In this document: positions 53,822 to 64,000 of the stretch, piece after piece
Position numbering within the stretch: position 1 is the stretch's first letter
How the letters are laid out: each line of letters opens with the position of its first letter
Translations under genes and position numbers: made by a program
Assembly: GCF_964355755.1 (NCBI RefSeq)
Contig: NC_092673.1
Span: 33,737,648-33,801,647, forward strand
Origin: Antedon mediterranea
Taxonomy: Eukaryota > Echinodermata > Crinoidea > Comatulida > Antedonidae
DNA: 64,000 nucleotides
Direction: 5' to 3'
Notes under the pieces: model-generated
Seen by the model: the letters and a program-made list of their open reading frames with translations, nothing else
Told to the model about the DNA's origin: nothing
The model's database searches: none

Positions 53822-56800
53822 TTATCTCCATCCAGAGAAAGAAGGTCTGCAGAAAAATACAATTAATTATTTACAAATATTAATTTGTTGAAATACTATT
53901 TATATAACATTTTAATTGATATAGAAAAACAACATCTCCTAATTATAATCGTTTTAATTACAACCACTAAAACTATTACTTCAATTCAATATCTATTCTT
54001 TCAATTGAAAAAGATAACAATTAAAGAAAATGAAGATTAACAATTGACTTACGAGCTTCCTTGAGTGTTGTTTCCAAATGGACTGCCACCGCCACCACCT
54101 CCACCTCCACCACCAAATGGACTGCCACCACCGCCACCACCAAATGGACTAGTAGCGGGAGCACCAAAAGCATCTTGTTAAAGAAATAAACATCAAAATA
54201 AATTAATATATTACAGTAATATATAAATAGAACTAGACACCTCTTTTCTTTGTATTTTAAAATGTTGATAAATAGGCATGTACACTTACTAGAAGCACCA
54301 AAAGCAGGTGTTTGATTCTGTTGACCAAAACCAGCACCAAATGCTGAAGGCTGGTTGTTAGAGCTCATAGCTGCAAAACTTGCTGTTCCTTGGTTTGCTA
54401 TGTTACCAAAGCCAACCGAATCATTACTTGCAAATCTGACAAAAAGACAGCAAAACTCTTTTTTTTTAAATTGTATAATAAACATTAAGTACTCAACAAT
54501 TGTTATCCATTGTAGTAAGTACCTTTATTATTACTGTTGTTACCATGTGATCAAATTAGGTGACAATTACACATGGGGTTTGAGGTGAGATCTACTGTAT
54601 GGCTCCAATTTAAATATTAAAAATACATTGTATAAAGTCATTGATTGTGAGAAAACTTTACTAATAATTTCTTTCATTACTTTACATTCATTTTCATCAG
54701 CAGTTGCATCATGTTTTTATCTTTGCATATTCTTTACAAGAAGTATATTTCTAAAGATTGACATGTTCAGTTCAACTTAACAAAAATATAATTTGAACAC
54801 AATAAAAATATAATTTGAACACAATGGAAATAATATTGACACGCAAAAAGATGATCAACATCATATTTGTTATTATGGCCATGGAAAAATGAACACAAAG
54901 AAGAACAACTTTACACAAAATGATGAATTTTTACTTACGCACTGAAGCCACCACTTGTAGAGCCGAATGTTGATGCTCCAATTGGACTTGAGAATGAAGG
55001 AGTACTTCCAAACGAAGAACCTCCAAAGGCAGTAGACCCAAAACTTGGGGGATTTCCAAATCCACTAGCACCTTTCACTGGGGCTGTAATAATGTGTAAT
55101 ATGGTTATGTAATGGCTACTACTAAACACAAAGATGTTACAATAGAGAACATTAAAGGCTCTTTCTTTGGCTGCGACAGGGCTACATATTAAAGATGGCT
55201 CTAATTGCAACTAGTACAACATTGTTGCAGCAATTAGAGATAAGATCAATCAATTGATTTTTCCATTTATATAACACCATTCTATCATGGTTATGGTGCT
55301 GTCTGAGTGGAATTTTCAAAACATCCTTCTTCCTAAAGGGTCAGATCATTTACAGGCACAGCAAAAATTTAAACCGCCTGGTGATATACTGAAAATGAAT
55401 TGTATATCAGAAACTGGACCTAGACTAAAACTAGAGACTAAAAAAGAATAAAACCTAGAAAAAATGAATCTTTAAAGGTTGCAAAATTTGAGTAAAGTAC
55501 ATTTTGTGCCTACACTTAATTCTCTGTACTTACAAGTTGCCTGTCCAAAACCAAATCCACTGGTGTTACTGCTAAATGGACCTTGTGAACCAAAAGCTGA
55601 TAACAACAAATAATCAAAATAAATTAATAGTGTTAATGATTATTGTAATGATATGACAACAATGTAACATTGATGCTCAGAATAATGATGATGACGATGT
55701 AACAATGATAGTGATGAAAATGATAATGTTGGTAGCAATGATAATGATTATGATGCTAATGGATTGTATTAATGTCATTGATCGATGTTCAACATGTTAT
55801 ATTGGTGCTAAATAATAATAATAGTATTATAATGACACATATGAAAACAATGTTTGTAAAATATGGCAACAAGGTAAAAATACATAGTAAACGTTTACAT
55901 ACCTCCTGCTTCGTCAGTACCACCAAATTTAGTATCTTTTTGTTTGCCAAACAATGATGAACCTAGAAAAATGAATATGTAAACTATGAAAGATATTAAC
56001 CCAGACATGCGCATAAAAAGAATTTGTATACGTCCAGTTTAGTATATCAAGTAGACTAATTAAAATATCTTTAACAATATCAAAACTCTAGAAACACTTG
56101 TGTATAATCTTAATTTTAACCTTATATAGATACTACCATTCTTGATATTAGAAATGCTGCATTGGGGGATTACTGTTGTATTAAGTATTGTTTATGCATG
56201 AACGAACAATTTTAGCAATGCAATCGCTTTCAACGAATAATTTACCTCCAAAAGCAGGTGTGGAATCTGATTTGGCAACACCAAAAGGATTCACCTTTGC
56301 ATTTTCTGGGTTTGGTTTACCACCAAGACCTGAAAACATACCTGTAAATAAAACATAATATTATTTATATGCCTTATAATTCAAACTATGCATGAATAAT
56401 TGTCTTTGATGAAATGCAAAATAAAAGTAAAAAGATTACCACCACTGCTGCTGGCTCCAAATGGACTGTCGTTGCTTGAGCTTTGTTGAGCCGATCCAAA
56501 TGATGGATTCTGACCAAACGCTGAGGCTTGAGAAGTGCTTTGTCCGAAGGGTAAACTCACATTTTTAGAAGCATCTATAATGTTATGGATAATAAACAAC
56601 ATAGCTTAAAATAATGTAAAAAGATATCTGAAACCTGGTTGGCACACACAACACTCTGTGGTCTATAAAATCATTTGGGAGCTTCCTGTTTGTGATGACC
56701 TAAGACATAATAAGAACTAGTTATGTCACATTAAAATTCATTGCGACAAGCTCCCTCAACAGTGTTGGTGGCTTCTAGGTCTAGGCAACGACATTTTCAT

Positions 56801-59800
56801 TTAGGTCTGAATGAAGAATGAGCTCCAAAGAACAACAATGTCAAAAACATTGCTCACCTATGGTAAATTATTATGAGTAAACATAGTCACCTGAGGCAGA
56901 TGAGAAAGAAAATCCTGAAGAGGCTGGCTTTCCGGTACCACAATCGTCAGTACCACCTGTGCTGCTTCCAAACAGAGAAGTAGAACCAAAGGAGCTACCA
57001 GTGTTTGCTTTGTTTCCAAACGTTACTGAACCAAACGCAGATGAAGTTTGTCCAAACAAAGATCCAGAACTTGGTGTGGTTGGTACGGCACCAGTAGTAG
57101 TAGCGGCAGTAGATGAGCCAACCTGTCCAAAACCAAAACCAGTTGCTGAACTGGTTAGTGCTGCACCAGTAGTAGTAGTGGCAGCAGATGACCCAGCCTG
57201 TCCAAAACCAGTTGCTGAAGTGGTTGGCACAGCACCAGTTGTAGTAGCGGCAGCAGATGGGCCAACCTGTCCAAAACCAAAACCAGTTGCTGACGGTGTT
57301 GTTACAGCACCAGTAGTAGTAGCAGCAGTAGATGACGCTACCTGTCCAAAACCAATACCAGTTGCTAAAGTGGTTGGTGCTGCACTAGCTGTACTAGTAG
57401 CAGCAGTAGATGACCCTACCTGTCCAAAACTAAAACCTGTTGTTGGTGCTGCAGTAATAGCTGTCGAGCTAGTTGTAGAAGAGGTTGCTGCCTGCACAAA
57501 ACTAAAACCTGCACTCATAGTGGAAGAAGCAGTAGTAGCTGTGGCAATGGTACTGTCAGAAGGTTTTCCAAATGCAAATCCACTTGTTGGAGTGAAGCTG
57601 AAAGGTGGTGTCGTGCTGGGTGCTGATGAAGCAGACAGATTGGCAGAGGATGCGGCAGTTGGCTTTCCGAATGAGAAACCACTTGTTGAACTACTTGCTG
57701 TGAAGCTGAACGATGACGTTGAAGATGTAGTTGGTGTTGGCTCGTCATCAGCTGCCAACAAACCCATAAGACTCTTGCTACTTGACTGGCTTTCTGATGT
57801 TGGTGCCACCGAAGATGCAGCAATATCTTTTGCCCCTATCATAAAAGTAATTAATAACACATTTCAATGTCTTAATTGTATATAGTTTTATATAGATTTC
57901 TATAAATATTTTGAAATATTATTCTTTTATTGTATTATTTTTCTGTAATACAAAATAAGTTTATTAGATACCTGTTGGCGCTGTTGATGCTCGAACTGCT
58001 GATGTTTTCTGGATATCTCCCTTTGTGTTTACAACTAAAGAAAAAGATAATCAGGGCAAAGCATGTATGAATAATTTATAAGATCCATGAATTTTAATCA
58101 TGGGGGTGGAGGATTATCAAGTGCTGAAGCCACTGAATCATATTTTTTAGGGGGTGGCCACTTTAGATTAGGCTAAGCAAAGTAAATACAACATATGATG
58201 TAATCTCTAGTATGTCTTGATTGCACTTACCTTGAGTTGGACTACTCTCTTGATGTGGAAAATGTAGCTCTTGAGCCTTGGCATCTACTGACAATGCTGA
58301 TCCAGCTGCAGTTGTCTTTCCAGTTGAAGCAATGGCCGACTTCGGTACCTCTTCTTTAGAAAGACTTGTTGAAGAGAGTGGAGTAGATGGTTTTTGATTT
58401 GAAGCATCACCAAATGGAGAACCAGAATTGCTTGGTTTATTAAAACTGAAACCAAGTGAAGATGATGAACTGGGTGCAGGCGCTCCAAAAGAAAAAGAGC
58501 TTGCGGGTGTAGTGGTTGCAATACTGGTTGATGTTGCTAAGCTCCCAAATGAGAATCCTGAAGTAGATCCTGATGCTAATGAGGCAGACGATGTAGCTGC
58601 TGTTTGCTGACCCAAAGGCTTGGAAAAACTGAATCCTGTATTAGCAACAGAAGCAGTTGTTTTAGTGGATGGTAAGGCAGCAGCTTCAACCGAAGCACCA
58701 AAGTTAAAACCAGTTTGAGGAGATGAAGCACCTTTGTTATTACCAAAACCAGATGAGACTGAACTGAAGCCAAAGCTGGGGAAGCTTGAAGGACCAGAGG
58801 AAGAAGATGCGCTAGGATTTGTAGTTGATCCAGTTAGTGTGGTTTTCACAGATTGTGTGACAGCTGTTTTTATAGATGCTGCTTGACTTGATGCAGGCGA
58901 TGTCAGACTGAATGCAGATGCATCTGGTTTGATGGTAAATGCTTTAGCAGACGATGCCATTGGTGCAGAGATGTTGGGATGAAGGCCAACTGAAGCAACA
59001 CTTGTTGGTTGTGGTTTGGCCAGATTTTCAAGAGATTTTGGCAAACTTGCTGGTGAGAGCTGAGCAGCAGGACTCTTTAAGACAAATTAAAATGCAGGTT
59101 AGTTCATTTATAAAACATTTTTAAAGATTAATGTGAAAAGATTAGCACAATTTAACTAACCTTTGGACCTCGCGTAAATTGCTGAGTTGTTTTACCACTT
59201 GCCATGGCCATTTCTGCAATGACATCATTCAAAACTTTGGCAGTACCTGCATTTACAGAGCTGTAATATAACAATAGAAAATTGATTACAGTTGACTCTC
59301 CTGATAAAAGAACTCTCAAAAAACCCTAAAACTCTCAAAAACAGATTTTCTTGGGGTCCATTAAAAACACATCTGAAATGGCAGAACTATTGTATTAGCA
59401 AAGGGTGTCTGGTATTAAGAGGTTGATGGTTTTTATTTATTTGAGTAGTTTGATGCTAAGTAAATAAAGTACCTTCCTACAGGAGCAAAAGTTACTGGTG
59501 GTGGCATCGATTCTTTCATGCTGTCTAATTTACCGATATTCACAACTGGTGGTAGATCCTTTTGAGCTGGAGTCGTCTGACTGATCATCACTGCTTCTGC
59601 CATTTGCTGGCTGTTCAAACGGTTGACTGCTGCCACTCCGGCAGCTTGGCTTGGTGTCAGCTTACCTTTGGTTGACGCACCCCACTCAACAGTTGTCTTA
59701 CCAGAGGTGGTTTTGAGTGCTGGTGATGTTGGTGGCGGTTGAGCCATAGGTTTTGGTTTGGGTAATTCCTCTCTTACAGCTGCATTAGCTATAAAGCAAA

Positions 59801-62800
59801 TTATAATTTGTTCCGTGATACAGAACAAGTGTGATTATAGTTTTAAGGTGTTTATCTTTTTAACCTAAGTGTGAATGGTGAAGATAGCCACTGGATTCAC
59901 CACTGGGTGATGCAGTATAATAATATTCATAAACCTTTACCAACTGACTGCCCTAGTTTAAGGTGTTTATCTTAACCTAAGTGTGAATGGTGAAGATAGC
60001 CACTGGATTCACCACTGGGTGATTCAGTATAATCATAAACCTTTACCAACTGACTGCCTGGACTGCTGCTTTTGTTCCACCTTAGCTGGTTGAGAAGATG
60101 ACTGTACTCGACTTGGTTTGTTGCCATCCACAATATCAAGTTCTCTGGCTAGATTCAACGGTCTAGCAGACATCTGTTCAGCCTCTTGAACCAGCGGACT
60201 GTTTGAAAACCGGATCGTTTGTGAAAGGTTACCTACAGAAGTAAATCATCAGATTAAAGTTTATATTTGGTAATTTTAAGACATATAATTCCCTGGACAT
60301 TTCCAAGGAGCAAGAAATGATAGACTAGCAAAATAATAATTACTTTTTTTAACTGATCTGATTGGTGTACTGCTTCTTTGTGACAAGAGATCTTTAATTT
60401 GTGACATTTTCTTGGCCGATATTGGGGTGTGCTGCACTTGATCACTAATCCTGGTTCTGCTCATTGACTTGGTAACAGAAGACATTTCAACATCCCTTTA
60501 ATAAATGGATACAAATATAAGTTATTTAGAAAATGTTAAATTAGTAAATAAACACTCTTTTTTTAGTATGCATAATATACAATTATCGTTTATATTTATT
60601 AAAGTGTATTTAGGATCACTAAGAGTGGCAGTACAATAAAAAAGTAAATATAGCAAATGAATATGGAACTTACTGTGTTGCTTTCAGTGAAGGTGTCAGA
60701 TGGATACTTACTGTGAGGCTTTAGGTACAGGTGTCTGAGGGCTAGGCCAAGCACTGATAAATATGGAACTTACTGTGTTGCTTTCAGTGAAGGTGTCAGA
60801 AGGATACTTACTGTGAGGCTTTAGGTACAGGTGTCTGAGGGCTAGGCCAAGCACTGATGAATATGGAACTTACTGTGTTGCTTTCAGTGAAGGTGTCAGA
60901 TGGATACTTACTGTGAGGCTTCAGGTACAGGTGTTTGAGGGCTAGGCCAAGCACTGATGTCATAGGATTGAGCTTCTCGTAATCTTTGCTTCACCACCTT
61001 GAGCTGTTCTTGTAAGTTACTTATGATATTGTGGTGATTGCTAAGAGTTTGGTACACAGCATCTAAAGTCGGTGATTTCATTACTCTATAATGAAATAAG
61101 ATACAGTAAGTAAAGACGTTTTAACCACCTAATTCCAAGGGCAGTAAACATGCCATAGCATGCTACTTATATTTCATCCTTGTTATAAATATTCCAGCAT
61201 AGTACGGCAATATTAGTATATTTCAACTTAGGCAAATGACTGAAAAAACTATGCTATGAAGACAAACCGTACAGTCTGAAATGTAACATTTTCTGATAAA
61301 ATTGTTAAAATTTTCTCTGAACATAGTCTTTCCTAATCTTTCAAAACGTACATGAACCACATGAACAAGTACATCACAGCCACTGATCATAACTCGGCCC
61401 TCTGGGACACCATTCTCTGACTGATGAGTCACCCAGTATAAATAAAATAAATAAATAATAAAACGAAAAATGTTATTTGTGAATATCTATCAAAAAGTGA
61501 ATGTTGATGAATTATTGAATTGAAATGATGTCCAACCGTTTCTTGCGCCCTCGTGAAAGTTGCTGCTCTTCCCACGCTGCATCGAGGCAGGCGTTCACAT
61601 CCTTTAAGCCGACCTCTAAGTTATGATGTTTACTACGTATCTCTTGCATCTTCTTAAGAGTGGCTGGATCAAGAGAGCGGGCTTTAAGAAAGTATACATA
61701 TCGTGGGTCGTTGTTTCTTTGTTCACGTAACTTCACTTCTTCAATTAACGAGAATGCGTTCAATGTATCACTTTTAAGATGATGAATGTCTTCGTTAATT
61801 GACTGAAAAATTTACCAAAATAATGTTTCTGACATTATTATGATAATATGATCAGATGTATAATGTAAAGAACACTCCTATTAAGTGGACACTTTGTTAG
61901 GACCCAAAAATAACCCTTTAATAGAGGTACTACTGTATAGTGTGCTCTCCATTTTGTATTGAACACAATTCCACAAAATATACAGAAATTAAATTAAAGA
62001 CTGCTATTATAAATCACAAGACAAATAAATACAAAATGATTGGTTTACCTTGGTTACTTCGACACTTTCTTGTCTGAATTCAGTAAGTTTGTCGATGGAC
62101 GCACGCAAGTACTTCTTCTCATTTTCTGTACCAATCACATAGTTTCCTGCTGTAGAGCGTTGCCTAAGAGATTTTAACTCTCGACTAAACAGCTCCATCT
62201 TTAAAAATAAAATATAAAAATGGTGATATAAGTAAGTATTATACTTTACTGTTTAAAGCCCAACCATCTGAATTCTTTTTTTATTTTCTTTCGTTTGTCA
62301 TTAAATTATTTTAAAAAAATTCACATACATAAGAAATGTCACATGCATGACAAAAATTATAAGAAAAATAGTTGTATAAATAATTCCGAAAAAAAGTCCT
62401 AATACTGTCTTCCTTCTTGATTACCTCTTCTTTAATTTTTGCTGAGAAAACTGATTGCAATTTTTCAGATCCTGGACTTGTTTGAGTTGTCTGTAGGGTC
62501 TCTGTAGCTGCTCCCTGCTTAATATTTGTAGCTTGTACAACACTGGGTTTAGTAGGTTGTGGTGTGGTTACAACAGGAACAGTGAATTGAGATACAGGTG
62601 TAGCTGGTGCTGCATGATCTTGTGGTGTACTGAATGCCTTAGCCCGGGTCTGCTGGACTCCAAGTTGAGGAACAGTCTTAGCTCGAGCTCCCTGACCTGG
62701 AATGGATGCTACTTCTGCCACAGGCTTGATGACATTGACGGAAGCACCGGATTGTGTCTGTAAGCCTAATGGTGAGAATAATGAATAACAGGTTAAAATC

Positions 62801-64000
62801 ATGAATTAAATAGATGAGATAATAAGAACTGTTAAACTCAACCATTGGTGTCAGGCAAGTTAAATATGATATGAAGTTACCTACCTGGAGCAGTAGGTTT
62901 TGTGAGTTGGCCAAAACTAGTTGACTCGGAACCTGCAGCAGATATAAATGAGAATCCAGTTGGCTTCGTTGCTGGTTGTGAGAAAGCGGATACTGGTTCT
63001 GCCTGTGGTGGGGGCTTAGGTGCAGAGAAGGAGAATGATGATGAAGCACCAGAGAGAGAGAATGTTGATTGGCTTATGGCTGCAGATTGAGCTCCAGCAG
63101 TCTGTAACTGAGTGGTTACTGCTGGTGGTGTAAAGGCACCTTTGGACTGACTAGAGAACATACTTCCAGGGTTTGAAACTGGAGGTGTAGAACCAGCTAA
63201 TGAGACATTGCTTGATGACGTGGTTGACTTGGGAGCAAAAGAGAATGGACTGCTAGAAGATGCTGTTGATGATTGTCCAAATGAAAATCCTGTCATTCCA
63301 GTTGCTTGCGGATGCCCAGAGGCTGGGGCTGTCTTTGAAGTGAAAGAAAATCCACCAGAATTACTACCAGATGGTTGACCAAATGGCACGCTTGTTGGCT
63401 TTGCACCAAATGATAAACCTGCAGCAGAGGTTGCAGTAGGAGTGGTAAAAGAGAAGCTGGCAACAGGAGCTGTAGATGAACTCATGCTCTGGATAGATGC
63501 TGTATTTGGTACACTTGTCTGTGCATGACCACCTCCAATGGAAGAAGCACTTTGAATTTGTTTAGAAGCTACTGAAGCTGGCATACTTGGAACCACAGCA
63601 TCACCTCCTCCAGAACCTTTCAGAAAACCAAAACAGGTCAAAAATTTAAAAAGGGATGTCATAGAAGTAAATAGTATTGCCTGAAATCTCATGAAATTCA
63701 AAGTGATCTTAAACAAAGGCCATAGATGTTTAAGATAAAATAATACAAGGGTAACTTTTTCATGTAACTAAGTCCAAAAGGTTGTCATTTACAAACCATG
63801 TGAAAACACAATTAATTAGTCACGTTCCCAATTGAGCCCAATTTTTCATAATAGACTTTTCTCATAACTTACCTGATGGTTGTCTTTGACCTGGTGGAAA
63901 AGCTACAGGAGGTGCGGTTATAACTGGACATTCTGTGTCGTATAACATGTAAAACGGGCAGAGTTTACCCTCTGTTGACAAAGTGATGACTATTGGAGCA
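53822..64000 (-). CDS. NUP214: Nucleoporin NUP214, partial: 5' end lies beyond the window
   Basis: FG nucleoporin of the cytoplasmic face of the nuclear pore, which works with NUP88 and, through its propeller, DDX19, and binds CRM1 through its FG repeats in export. 21 minus-strand exons in phase: 64000-63873, 63616-62885, 62765-62425, 62198-62049, 61802-61537, 61085-60912, 60495-60344, 60232-60047, 59788-59473, 59260-59161, 59074-58231, 58034-57972, 57835-56891, 56574-56440, 56341-56246, 55962-55903, 55596-55534, 55083-54939, 54435-54290, 54173-54053 and 53846-53822: 1,728 codons and a stop. The first has the propeller end (VITLSTEGKLCPFYM). Then come an FG/linker part, the coiled coil, a basic segment (KKMSQIKDLLSQRSSTPIRS) like the human KR-rich TPPVRS region, and the FG tail. 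MFSGLGGKPN and the end GFSGWR-like SFSGWR match human positions. Most borders are GT/AG with good consensus; the donor at 61537 (CG/GTTGGA) is weak but phase and homology require it. Confidence 0.96.
55355..55400 (-). mobile_element. SINE family B body fragment in a NUP214 intron
   Basis: The minus strand reads TTTCAGTATATCACCAGGCG then GTTTAAATTTTTGC, matching TTTCAGTATATCACCGGGCG at 9.5 kb. Too short to show a head or tail. Confidence 0.5.
57090..57500 (-). repeat. Coding minisatellite inside the NUP214 FG domain
   Basis: About seven tandem units of 20-25 codons, each built as ATGFGFGQVGSSTAATTTGA followed by a VPTT-like linker. Units keep the reading frame and differ by whole codons (one lacks GFG, several vary in the linker). 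Confidence 0.85.
59843..60060. repeat. Tandem duplication copying a NUP214 splice donor
   Basis: 59843-59951 and 59958-60060 are near-identical (AAGGTGTTTATC, AAGTGTGAATGGTGAAGATA, CTGGATTCACCACTGGGTGA, CTTTACCAACTGACTGCC). The second copy contains the true donor of the exon starting at 60047; the first carries the same GTTG/GTAAAGG donor about 110 bases further into the intron. Confidence 0.85.
60661..60960. repeat. Three 100-bp copies duplicating a NUP214 exon end
   Basis: Copies begin at 60661, 60761 and 60861 (ATATGGAACTTACTGTGTTG ... TGGATACTTACTGTGAGGCT ... GCTAGGCCAAGCACTGAT). The third copy overlaps the real exon end at 60912, so the coding segment SAWPSPQTPVPEAS and its GTAAGTATCC donor exist three times. 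Each copy also has a second donor-like site (ACA/GTAAGTTCC). Confidence 0.9.
61868..61935. repeat. Short copy of the CCTATTAAGGGGACA element in a NUP214 intron
   Basis: ACACTCCTATTAAGTGGACA at the left and CTTTAATAGAGGTACTACTG at the right are inverted relative to each other, with GTTAGGACCCAAAAATAACC between. This looks like one minimal complete unit of the dispersed family. Confidence 0.55.

Larger units (their letters stand above)
54053..59074 (-). other. NUP214: NUP214 C-terminal FG-repeat exons
   Basis: Ser/Thr/Ala/Gly-rich sequence with many FG dipeptides as GFSFG, SFSFG, GFGFGQ and PFG. Two large exons (844 and 945 bp) are followed by small ones (60-146 bp), nearly all joined in phase 1. 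The penultimate exon encodes TSPFGGGGGGSPFGG-type runs, with about ten glycines in a row. The 308-codon open frame on the opposite strand (56959-57885) is a by-product of this composition. Confidence 0.9.
60344..62198 (-). other. NUP214: NUP214 coiled-coil exons
   Basis: Exons 62198-62049, 61802-61537, 61085-60912 and 60495-60344 encode the helical region: MELFSRELKSLRQRSTAGNY, ENEKKYLRASIDKLTEFRQE, NDPRYVYFLKARSLDPATLK, KMQEIRSKHHNLEVGLKDVN and NIISNLQEQLKVVKQRLREA. In vertebrates this region assembles with NUP88 and NUP62. The motif YFLKARSLDP corresponds to human YKRPLDP, which helped fix the frame. Confidence 0.9.

Noticed and set aside
57515-57823. 102-codon minus-strand frame rich in Leu, His and Gln
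   Set aside because: A shifted frame of the same NUP214 exon; the composition is explained by the FG-coding sequence.
56959-57885. 308-codon plus-strand open frame
   Set aside because: It is antisense to the large NUP214 FG exon (56891-57835). Low-complexity Ser/Thr/Ala/Gly codons read backwards give a Val/Ala/Pro-rich frame; no independent family features.
62678-63049. 123-codon minus-strand frame
   Set aside because: Overlaps two NUP214 exons and the intron between them in the wrong frame.

Overview
This is a window of an animal nuclear genome: A+T-rich, intron-rich, genes far apart and packed with short interspersed and inverted-repeat elements. Three conserved animal genes can be read exon by exon, with matching splice phases, and a fourth can be read in part. 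The gene order (NUP214 tail-to-tail with FAM78, as in vertebrates) and the SINE types suggest a marine invertebrate deuterostome. An echinoderm is my best guess, but only a guess. No bacterial, viral or CRISPR features were seen.

Layout. (1) About 1.3-18.7 kb, minus strand: the 5' part of a secreted protein with a signal peptide, an acidic serine-rich segment and a thrombospondin-N-terminal-like (TSPN) laminin-G domain, as in the collagen, NELL and thrombospondin families. It runs off the left edge. Its 14.7-kb first intron holds a 5S-rRNA-derived SINE, a tRNA-derived SINE, MITEs and a nested foldback structure. (2) 19.9-25.2 kb, plus strand: complete deoxyhypusine synthase (DHPS), 8 coding exons, 368 aa, head-to-head with gene 1. 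(3) About 25-33 kb: mostly repeats, two unassigned exon-like segments and a non-LTR retrotransposon 3' end. (4) 33.3-41.2 kb, plus strand: FAM78, two coding exons, 265 aa, 7-kb intron. (5) 41-53.8 kb: minisatellites, a SINE and a 2.8-kb element with about 1.1-kb inverted arms. (6) 53.8-64.0 kb, minus strand: NUP214, from the last strands of its beta-propeller to the stop codon, 21 exons and 1,728 codons in the window.

DHPS (eIF5A hypusination), NUP214 (nuclear export) and FAM78 (function unknown) have no evident shared pathway; this is not an operon-like locus. The unusual content is repeat biology: at least four inverted-repeat element families in several copies, two foldback structures with minisatellite arms, a 5S-headed SINE, a strongly over-represented palindrome TAGGCCTA, and tandem duplications that copy NUP214 splice sites. 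All coordinates and exon joins were derived by hand from the sequence; none was checked by alignment or RNA data.
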